A DNA stretch of 64,000 bases from Mermis nigrescens (taxonomy: Eukaryota; Nematoda; Enoplea; Mermithida; Mermithidae): NCBI GenBank assembly GCA_036768485.1, contig JAVLUZ010000223.1:3861893-3925892 (forward strand), in the 5' to 3' direction. Within the stretch, counting starts at the first letter, position 1. Each line of letters opens with the position of its first letter. The notes under the pieces were generated by a model. The model was not told the DNA's origin and made no database searches. It worked only from the letters and a program-made list of their open reading frames with translations. A program made the translations under genes and the position numbers. Shown here one piece after another: positions 36,355 to 48,300 of this stretch.

Positions 36355-39300
36355 AGAAAATATTTGGTTCGAAATGGTCCGAAGTGTATTGCACATTAGA
36401 GCCAGATTCGACTTTCTCCTTTTATGACCGGAAAAGTGATAGGTCACCTAAAGGGTCCCTGAAGCTGGCTGACCTCGCTCCTTATATAGCTGTAGGACCG
36501 TACACGAAGGTTGTGCCTAACAGGCCTCCGTTACCAAGCGCAGGCACAGAGTACCATTTATTTGCCATTGGCACAGGTCCTAATGGATTTATTCATTGGT
36601 TCATGTTCCCTAATGATGACGAACTGAAGTAAACTTTTATTTTGTTTGTAAAATTTTTCAAGCCAATGAAATTTATCCTTCTTTTCAGTGACTGGATGAC
36701 GAAAATTGCTTCTACGGTACGTCAGTACATATATTTGCTTACATAAAGGTGCTGTAGTGAAATCGGATATAGTATACAATTTACCCGCCACCGTTTTTTA
36801 GCCGATTCAAATAAGCTACAGTGACCAACACTGTTGATTCAAATAAGCTACAGTGACCAACACTATTTTTATTGATGCGAGTCAGAACGTGTTTGATAAT
36901 TTTTGTGTAAAGTTTGGTCACTGTAGCTTATTTGAATCGGCTAAAAAACGGTGGCGTATAAATTGTATTCTAGATCCGTGAAATCATCAAATTTTCCTCC
37001 AGCTTGTTGAGGATGGACTTTGTATGTTCTGTTTTCCAAGAAGCTATCTGAGCATTCATTCATGTTTTTACATTTATTATATTAAAATTTTCGTTTTATT
37101 TCTTCTTTGATAATATCCTCGAAATGTAATGTCGGAATCAGGGGGTTCATTAATTTCACACAAATTATGATTAAGTGAGGAGGTTGTTATTATCCGCATT
37201 ATATAAGATTTTAGACATGGTTTTTGCCGTAAATTAGTCACGGTTTTTTTTGTATTCGGCAAAGATTTTTCTCGATGTACAAAAACTTTTTAGGACCGTC
37301 TTTGTACATGTACAAAATTTTAGGGAAGACAAAAGTAGTAACTGACGGTACCCTGGGGGTACAATGATGAAGGATGCCTGCTAAGTGCACATGCACTAAA
37401 TACGAAATTATGACGTATTACGATCAAGCAAGCAAGCTGACGTCATTATACCCCCGGAGGCGAGCCACAGTACCTATATTAATCGGCTATGCGCATCCTT
37501 CCCACCCCAAATTAGCATATCCAGGGGATCATAAATCTACCCATGGATCAGGATTAGGGGACAAACCGATCTTGTTGCATTGTGATATTTTCGTTCATAA
37601 ACTTTTCAGCGTTGCATTGCGCTAAAATTATGTACTTTAACCTTTAATGACTACTAAGCTTTCTGGCCCCCGGATTATCGGATAAATCAATTTTTAGGTC
37701 GCATTGCACTAAAATTATGTACATACACGTTTAAAGACCACTTAGCTATACGCCCCCTTCCCGCCTCAAATTAAGGGGGGTTCATAAATCGGCCCCTGGA
37801 TCGAGATTATGGGATAAACTAATTTTGTTACATTGTGCTAAAATTATGTACATACACCACTAAGCTTTCTAGCACCCGAACCGAGATTTGCAATGCGCTA
37901 AAATTATGTACATACACCACTAAGCTTTCTAGCACCCGAACCGAGATTTGCATTGCGCTGAAATTATGTACTTTAACCTTTAATGACTACTAAGCTTTCT
38001 AGCCCCTGAACCGAAATTTGCAATGCGCTAAAATTATGTACATACACCGCTAAGCTTTATAGCCCCCGGATCGAGATTTGCATTGTGCTAAAATTATGTA
38101 CATACACCGCTAAGCTTTATAGCCCCCGGATCGAGATTTGCATTGTGCTAAAATTATGTACATACACCGCTAAGCTTTATAGCCCTCGGATCGAGATTTG
38201 CATTGTGCTAAAATTATGTACTTTAACGTTTAATGACTATTAAGCTTCCTGACCCATGGATAATCAGATAAACCAATTTTGTTACATTGCGCTAAAATTA
38301 TGTACGCATAATGCTTGCAACTAATTTTATGCGCAACTCCCAATTTGGATGAAAATTAAATCGTCTGGGTCTTTTACCGAAAAAGGGAGCAAAGAGATGC
38401 GATCATACTTTGTACATGTGTGCGATTGATTAATATGTGCTTTGTTGTTATATTTATTTCTAATAAAATATTATACAATAAAAAACTATACACGATTATA
38501 CACTACTATACCACGGTCTGACTACTGATCACACGCGTACACGTACTAACGAGTATAATTATGATCATCTTGCGGATGATATACATGAAATAATGAATCG
38601 GGCGGATATATATCAAAACTCCTGTCGTACATAAAAGGTTGCGAGGGATACAGATGCATCTCCTGCTCATCATTCAATACGTCTTCTTCCTGTTGAGTTG
38701 CGAATCCCGAATCGATAATTGAATAAGGGTCTAAATTCATACGTCATAAGAATCGCATATTAGAAAGAGAGAAACAAATTTGCATTACCAAGCGTTTCTT
38801 CATCCTCTGGCTGAGAACTTAATTTTTTTCTCCAACAGTTTACCAGCAACATCATCTACGTTAATGAAAAAATTTATAAAAAAATGAAACAATCCTTTAT
38901 CAATAAAAAAATTTGCATTACTAAGCGTTTCTTTATCCTCAGGCTTAATTCTTTTTTCCAACGGTTGACCATCGCCATCATCTACGTTATTGAAAAAAAT
39001 TTATAAAAAATGAAACGATTCTTTAATAACATTAAAATTTGCATTACCATGCGATTCTTTATCCTCCGGCTGAAAATTAAGTTTTTTCTCTAACGGCTGA
39101 CAATCAACATCATCTAAATCAATAATAAAATGTATAAAAAATAAACAATTTTTTAAGTATATAAAAATCTACTTTTCATCTTTTCGATCGCCAGCACAAT
39201 TTCCTCCTTCTTCTCCTGCCAATTTCGAAACTGCGTTGGTGTCAATTTAACCTGTTGCTTCTTTTTATCATTCTTAATAATCAATAATCTGTTGTTCGAT

Positions 39301-42300
39301 ACCGCATCAATTTCGATCGATGCAAACGTGTTGTTTAATAAATCTACGTCTTCCATCGCTTTACCGAGCAGTAAACCATCAATGATTCGTTTTGTCGCCT
39401 TGACGAGCTTATCGTATTGATCCTCCACCATATTAATTCCATGGGTCGTAGGGTATAATGGCGAATTGCCAAAAACTTGACAAACCCGAAATGCTATAGT
39501 GGCGACCCCCTTCCACTTCGACACCAGGCAATACAAATCGGCTCCCAAATTAAATTCAATGCGCATGGTTAACAAATTAAGAGCAGTACAGCACAATCGA
39601 CCTCACGACTCTGGCTCCAACGATACTATGATACGCTAATCAAAATAACTTAGCTAATAATGCTTTTTTACATCATCAGTCACGTGATAGCTGCCCAGGC
39701 ATAAGTACTTAACATTAGGTACCTGCGCATATTTTTTCACTTACAAAGGCAATTTGAGTTAATTTTCGACTTTACACAGTGTAGTCAAAATACACCTGAC
39801 GGGTGTGGTCGACCATAAGAAGGGAATCGAACTCGGCATAAATTATACATTCAACGCCCCCAACTGGTAAGGCTTTTCCAAACTGCATTTCTAAACTAGT
39901 CGTTCCCTCTCGCATCAATTCCCACGTATTGGTGTCGGTTCCGTCAGCACTGAGTTCGAAGACAAAAAAGGTACTGCCATTTTTAAATTTTCCAACACTA
40001 ATCATGTTTCCTTTATCATCCTGAGCGATACCTAAACCATCGAACAATTGTACGTAGGAGCGAAGAAATTGGTTTTCATCAAAATTTAGCCTGTATGGAG
40101 TAGACGGTACGCTAGTCGCGCCACTGACAATTTTAATCTCAGAAATTCCAAAATCTTGGAAATGGAACGGGGATAGACCGTAGGACCCCTCGCCGCCTCG
40201 GCATTCACCATACCAACGACTAAACGCCTCGGTAAGGGTCCGCTGAATAACGAATTTAATGGCGTCGATCTTCGGTTCTCTGTTACGTGCAGTGTAGTAA
40301 TTTGCGTGCGTCTGATTGGGTACTTTAAAGTAGTATGTTGCAGCATTGATTCCAGGGCGAGCGAGATTCCCTCGGTTACTTCTACTTTTTTGACATACAA
40401 ACACATTTGTTTGACCTCTATTTTATAGTCTATGGTCGGATTCTGAGCATTGTCAATTAAACAAAATTTATCATTGTTTCTGTACAACTCGAGACGTAGT
40501 TCGCATTGATTTATCAAAAATCTTTCTTGAAGCATTAAATCAGCATGCACGGGCGCCATCAGTTCAATCCACGCGCTATCTTTGAAAATATCCATTCTTT
40601 TGTAATAGCCATGTTTTTCCCCCATTTGTTCATCGTCATAATCAGAGTAATACATTGCTGCTTGCAACTGGCTTTTCTTCGCATCTCTTCCAAAATTTAA
40701 CTCAGTTTCCAAGAACGAACGATAGGCGTACTTGTCGCCACTGTCGGAAATTAACTTTCCATTTAGAAAAATTTTAATTTGTTTAAAAAAGGTTTTTCCA
40801 ATCAAATTTATAGGTAGTACAACATCGCCGCCTAGAGCTCCTTGCGTTTTGGTTAATTTGCAACCACTACCATCGGGTTTTGTAATACAAATAACAAAAT
40901 AGATGTAATTTTTAGACAGGTCTATCATATACATGTCGGGAGGCATTCTAAATTCATACGGTCCATCATTGGTACACGGATTTTGCAACTGAACTTCGGA
41001 CCAAAATGATCTTCGAATCGCCACTTGCGTCGTTGGTACAGTAAAAAGGTCTAATTCGCTTTTACTGCTAGGAATAGAGCTGGCGTCTAATAGTTTACTC
41101 ATAATTAATCGGCAAAAACATCCAAACCAACCGATTTAGGGCGTTTATTTCTCACGAATGATGTTTTTGAGCCGCGCTTTCTCTTTTTAAGCACTTTAAC
41201 TTTCGACTGCTTTTTACGTACGCCAATACCCTTTCCGGATTGATGAATGCGGTCGGCCGTATCGCGCAACACTTGAGCCGCACCAGATCTTCCATGCTCA
41301 ATGGCGCTTTCTTTGAATTTGCGACCCGTGGCTACGTCGGCGGCAATTTTGGATCCACTAACTAACGCGTGCTTCCCGATAGTTTTGAATAGCGGCAGAG
41401 CTAATCTATATAAGCTTTTAAAAAAGCTGCCAAGCCCTTCCCCCTGTGATAAGGGGCATACGCTTTGAAACCTTTGATCGCGCCGCCTAATTGGTATTGA
41501 GGATTTTCGGATAATGTGTTTTTATAATATTCCAGCCAATCATCGGCACTGTCGGGCACATAAATGACGTGCATTTTTTATTGGAAATAAGGAGAGCGTT
41601 TTCGAAAATGAAGCTTCACAATCGTTTTGCCAAACTCAAATGAAACAAATTCGTCAAGATCAGTCTTTATATTAATTTCGATCCACGCTATATCTTTTAA
41701 CAAAACTGGTAAGTAATGAGGATTGTCAAAAACCTTATTTATTATGTTTCCGAATTTACCTTGTACCTCAACGATGCGCAATAAAGGCGCCACGATGTTT
41801 CCAACAATCTGATTTTCTACAATATTACTATAAACGTACATAGTGTCAAAATTATGCTTTCCTATATCCGGCGCATTTGTACTGAATACCCTAATAGGTT
41901 CGCTGTCCGATGTGAATCTGTATATCGTTTGATTAAACCCCAAAATTCGAGATAGTTGTTTATTCGCATATACACCTTTAATGATAGTGGGGTCAAGGAA
42001 AAAAATGATCTGATTCACCAAAGCATTATATTCTATTCGTAGAACGCTGTTGTTGTCAATTTTATTTTGTATTTGTTTTAGACTATCTTGAACAGCCATA
42101 TTAATTACATTAACAAGACTCTCGATAGTTTCATAATTTCCAGCAGGAAAATTAATTTTTTCAAATTTTTTCAATTGTCCTGATTCTATCTGTAACATAA
42201 TATAATTTCCACCCTGTTTTATTGTGTACCACGAAAAAGGATAAATAAGTTCCACTAACGCAACTTCCCAATCGCCATCCAATCTAATTCTGTGAGGCAA

Positions 42301-45300
42301 TTTCACTCTAAAACTCGAAGCAGTGCCATCTTTTTCAGTGTTGCTAGGCAAGGTGACATAAAACTGAGTAGAATCCTGCATGACCGTAGACAAATATTTT
42401 ACTAGAATGATAAGAATAATTATGTAAGCGCCTTATATAATTTTCAATTTCCAGTAAGGTACACAAATTTGCGAATCGGAGCGACACGTACTCGGACAAA
42501 CGTTATAAGTATTACGCATAAACTCGCATACAATACTATCATTATGTAACAGATTTGATCCGAAAATTGTACTCATTTTTATATTTCTGCAACAATGAAA
42601 CAAGAAAAATATACAGTATAGACCGCACGATGCGCTAAATGAACTCTGATAGCGCGTTCTGTTAAAATACTGCGTACTGCTATTTCTGCGCATAAATTGA
42701 AGAAACGAATCTACATACGGCAAAAGACCAAATGAATCAAAATAATTAACGTTGCCCGTTGAATCAAAACAAAAAGCGACCCAGTGTTCTCCGGCTTGAC
42801 CAATAGGGTCCGTATTCGCAATAAGCGCCGCTGGTCGAAAAGGAATTTGTCGAGGTAATTGATCACTCGCAAAAACGCCAAGAAATAATATGTTTCAATA
42901 ATGCGTCCTTTTTGACGATGTTTGCAATTTCAGCACCATTCATTCTAAATCGGATTCATAAATCCACTCGTTAAACTTTTCTGGATATCCAAACCACTTT
43001 ACCAACAATTGAACTCGACCGTCCCGCAATCGCCGCTTCTTTAACACATTTTCGATCCTAAAAGCGCGATTCTCGATATACTGAACTTTCTGCAGCTCTC
43101 GCTCGTAAAATGTACCAACAATGTCCTCTCCGCTTAGATCTATCAGTTTATATACGGGCTCGGTTTGATGGCTAACGACGCGAGAAATTTTAAAAATTTC
43201 TTCAGTGTATTGAGGTTTGTAGCTCTTGTCGAATATTTGATGATACTTGGAAATGCGAACATAATCGCCAATTGACAGTTTAGGTTTCTTTCTGTGATGT
43301 AATTTTCCATACAACGCATTTAATACTCGTTGAACGTTGTTAATATTTACTTCTACTGGTCTCATTCTAATTGATCGATGAATAGTATTGTTGTAATTTT
43401 GAACCAACTTATCCAAAATGTCGATCCACTTATAGGTCGCATTTTCAGTAAAATAGCGGTACATTCTATTCTTAAGCGTACGATTAAATCTCTCCACAAT
43501 AGCACATTTTATATCTTCATTCTGGGATGTGAAAAAGTCAATATGCTCCAATTTGAGTATATTTTGAAATTCTTGATTGAGAAACTCTTTTCCCTTGTCA
43601 GTGCGAATACGCCATGGTTTACGTCCCTCAATAAGTATGCTTTTAAACGCATTCGCTACGTTAGTACCAGACTTGGTTTTCATCGGTCGCGCCCATGCGT
43701 ACTTACTTAGTACATCAATGCACGTAAGAATGAATTTAAAATTATCATTGTAATCTTTGAGCGAAGTCATATCAGCCAGGTCCAATTCCCATTGATGATC
43801 TATATCGAACGCGTAAATTTTGTTCCTCTTAAATTTTCGATAAGCTGGTCTATGTAAGGTATAAGTGTCTTGCGACGCGAGCCATTCCCTGACTTGATCT
43901 AACGTAACCGAGGGGTCTTTCCTCCTCGCGGCATCGTATAATAATTTAACACTGGCGAAAGATGATGGATCATCCAAGTTTTTGTAAATGGATTCAAACA
44001 ACCGCTTTTTATTCATTTTGGCTAATGATATGAATCATTCTTGCTACATCGCTTCTTTTATATAATTAGTTTTACCCATCATCTGCGTACAAAGATGAGT
44101 ACTTTAATCGTTTTGGTACCGAACTTCTTGCGGCTGTCAAATATTCTAGTTTTCGCTTATGTCGTACTTGCTCTCGTTTGAATCTTTTTTCTAAACGTCT
44201 TTCCGGTAAATTGAGTTTGCGCTTACGCGTTATTTCTTTCTTTAATCTCTTTACTGAGGGTAATACCGAACCTTTAAACTTGCGCTTGAAGCGCCATTTC
44301 CATTCGGGAATGGTTTGCTGTTGTTGTTGTTTACTTTTCAATCTATGTTGTTTTCTTTTTGATTTTGGCTTACGTTCAATTGGTTCCTCAATTCCCATCC
44401 TCTTTGCTACTGGTTCTTCTAAATCAATTTTGCGCTTAACACCACTCGACTCTTCTAGCTGCGGTACCGTTAGTGATTCGTCATACTCCATAATATCATT
44501 AATCATTTTTTGTCTATTAGGATTGCCAATATAATCTAAGGGAATATGCTCCATCGACAGTGCCTGAGCCAATTCCGAGGCGCCAATGGGGGGTTTAGCA
44601 ACATTTGTTCGTTCTCTACTAAAGTCGTTAATTAAATCAATAATGTGAGAATCGGGAATTGTTTGCCCCCGGATCGCAATTTCACCATTATCATTAACAC
44701 TAATTGACTTACTATGTCTTATATGCGACATTAATAATTTTGCCTTTTTTTGTTTACTTCTCGGCAGATCATTCAATACTGATTCGTACCACTCGGGCTC
44801 TAATTTTTCATCTTCCTTGAGAATTAAAGGCTGCGGTTGTCGTTTTTCAGCCTCTAAGTTTAAATACCGACTAAATAGCTGCGAGTACAATTGAAATTGT
44901 TGTTCGGGACTCTCTTTACTATCTAAAATCTTTTGAAGCTCAATTTTAAACTCGTCAATTTGTTTTTGAATTGGGGATTTTTCGGTACTAGACTGATTCA
45001 AAAAAACATCTTGAGGAACCAATACCATCTTATTAGCAAACTTCATTGTCTGGTAATAATATCTGTGAGTAAACTACCGGCGATGCTTAGTAACGGACCT
45101 AATATTAATGGTAGAAATCCGCCTTTTTGAATAATTTTGCGTTTTCTTAATAAATTAGTCCCTTTTTTAGAGCCCAAGTATCGAATTTCTCGTTTATGAC
45201 GTTTCAATCGTCTCTTTTGTTGCGAAAGATAACGGAATATTTCCTCGCAATAAGTTGAAGCAAATATCCGAGATGCAGTAAATTAAATCTTTATTCGCTT

Positions 45301-48300
45301 TATTCAAATACGCACTACGCTGACAAGGGCTACACTTGGATAACACTTTTAATTCATCAAAATGATTTCGCAAACGATGCGACATACCAAACCAAGCTCA
45401 CGATGCAAAAATAACATTTAATCAACAGCGATCATTATTTATAGCAAAAAAATAGCCTCATCCTTAAAAATCTGCAAAAAGAAATTTTCGCGCTGTACAA
45501 TACTACAATCGTTAAGCATAGAAAAATCGCATTTTTCATCTCGCAATAGACCATCGTATAACTCTTCTATGAAATCACCATGCATTTGACGTTGCTGCAT
45601 CTTACGCGCGAGCTGAGTAGCGAAGTACCAAAAGTTTGAAACGCGTTTGCGCCCGCGCAAATCATTACACGCGTTATAATTTCTAGCCATTTCTTTGTAC
45701 GATCCTTTTGCTTCACGCGTAAATCTGGTCCAAAACAGATCGGCGAGCATCTTTTTCTCTTCGTTCGACAAAATCATGCCTATCAAAGACGTACCCTCTA
45801 GTAAATGATCTTTTTCGCCTTTTTAAGAATCTTACCTTTTACTCTACAGTAAACCGATCTAACGAACAATTCAAAAGTCGCCGAAACCATTTTTGAACAA
45901 CCGACCGAATGTTAGGAAGTAAAATAAATTAATGAGATGTACCATTGCGAACACTCTTTTTATTTAACGTCGAGTTCAATGCTTGTAGTAGTTGCAGCGT
46001 ATTCTTGTACGGAAGAGTCACGAGACCGAGGTGTAGGGAAAGGAATAAATTATCGTAGGCGCAGCAAATGTAAATTTCGGGTGTATAGAATATTAATCGA
46101 TCGCAATTTTTCATTTGAAACAGCTTACCCTTTTCGGCGGGACATTCTAAGTTCAATTCGATAAACTTTAATAGCTGCGAATTCTCAATACCATTAGTAG
46201 TAAATGATATCGTATCATTTGTTATGGTATTTGGCGAGTGAATTAAAATAATTGTATTATCTCCTTTACCATTAGTGCAATTTCTCGCGTAATTATCGTA
46301 ACATATTCCACTGGCAAAAACCAAAAAAATAAAATTGCCAAGATTGGTGATGTTAACATTGTATTACGATTTAAAATTAGTGTTTGAAGCATAGATCTTA
46401 AGAAAGTTTTCTGACCATTTTCCATCCAGAGAGCAAATAATCAAAAATACCGATTGCTAGAGACGCAAATCTATCAAATGAATCGTTGATTTCCATTCAT
46501 CCTATTTATTATTATTTAGGTACATATACGTAATTTTCAGTATCACTAGGAAAAATATTTGTCCTAAGTCGCATGTTTTCGGGCGTTGTTTGGCATAAAT
46601 CAATCAGTAAGTACCCAAATGGATTTCTCGTAGCATCTAAAAATGCTTCAGAAAAGTGTCTAGAACCGGGGAATAATTGTTTCGCCAAATTTTGAATTTG
46701 TAATTTGTCGGATGGGTTTTTCATCAATACCAAGTATTGCGCATTTATTCTACTCGTACGTAGGCCATCAAAAAACGCATTTTGAACAATATGTATTATA
46801 GATAAGTTCCAATGATGCGAACCTTTAGTAAATAGTTCGCTCAATCTAGAATCTGACTTCAAATCGTACATCAAATCATCTAAAATCAACAATTTAGGAT
46901 CATTTCTGTTTTCCTTCAACGCGTCAAAGCTGGGAATTCCTTCAATAAATTCAACTTTTCTCAATAAATCTTCATAGGACGGTTGCCATTCGGTGTAACA
47001 CCAAAAATTTTAGATGGCGCTGGCCTTATCATTTCAGCGGAAAATTGAACGAGTCTCTTTACAAATTCAGTTTTACCCGATTTTGTTGGTGCCGAAACTA
47101 TACAATTGAACGGATGATTTAACCTAACGTCCATATTAAATGTCAAATGTTAGCGTATCGTCACAATCAATAGCGTTTTTAATTTTTAGAGCGCCTTTAC
47201 TGAATAGATTTTTCGCAAAATTTAGTTTGCTAATGAAGTTTGCCATTTCGTCGCAGCATATAAATACATACGGTAGTGTGCTCAATGAATTTAAAACAAG
47301 TATCGTTTTCAGTAGAACAATCGAAATCAACACTCGCGCTATATTGCGCAGTTTTGTTTATAAAAGTAGGAGCGCGTAATACTAAAATTATATCTTTTTG
47401 CGTACAGTTTGCTAGTTTTATTGAATCGTCAAAGGGATCTAACGATGTACGTACGGTTAACAAATTACGAGATTTGCCTGGTGCTTCAGTTTGCGAAAAT
47501 TCGCCGAGTAAGAGCGAATCTTCCGTTCGCTTCATACTACATGCGCCAAAAGCTGTACTAGCGGTCAAAAATAATAACGAGAGAATGATTTTCATTTCTA
47601 GCCACTCGTTAAATGAAAAAACTGATAAAATAAAATTTACTTATCAATCAACTGCTTATATACGCGTTCAAAAATTCTAATAAATTTTCTTAAAGTATTA
47701 ATTATAGTACATTGATTACCTATGTACGTACCTACATGTAAAGTAGTAAGTGCCTACAGTAATTGTTGATTACCAACTGGCGTAATGGTGCGAATCATAG
47801 ACGCACTTTTGAGCTAAAATGGTCGCAATAAGTACTAAAATGGCATAAAAACTACATTGATTCGCGTTTTTTGATTAATTTTAGATGAAACTCTTACGTA
47901 CATAATTTTAGCACAATGCAAATCTCGATCCGAGGGCTATAAAGCTTAGCGGTGTATGTACATAATTTTAGCACAATGCAAATCTCGATCCGGGGGCTAT
48001 AAAGCTTAGCGGTGTATGTACATAATTTTAGCACAATGCAAATTTCGATCCGGGGGCTATAAAGCTTAGCGGTGTATGTACATAATTTTAGCGTATTGCA
48101 AATTTCGGTTCGGGGGCTAGAAAGCTTAGTAGTCATTAAAGGTTAAAGTACATAATTTTAGCGCAATGCAAATCTCGGTTCGGGTGCTAGAAAGCTTAGT
48201 GGTGTATGTACATAATTTTAGCGCATTGCAAATCTCGGTTCGGGTGCTAGAAAGCTTAGTGGTGTATGTACATAATTTTAGCACAATGTAACAAAATTAG

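Noticed and set aside
37857..38222. Regular ~60-bp repeats that might suggest a CRISPR-like array
   Set aside because: The repeats are contiguous without unique spacers, lie in a transposon TIR and have a mirror copy at 47897-48290, in a eukaryotic context.
43378..44534. Plus-strand frames opposite the integrase and the 324-aa protein
   Set aside because: They are antisense shadows of clearly coding minus-strand genes.
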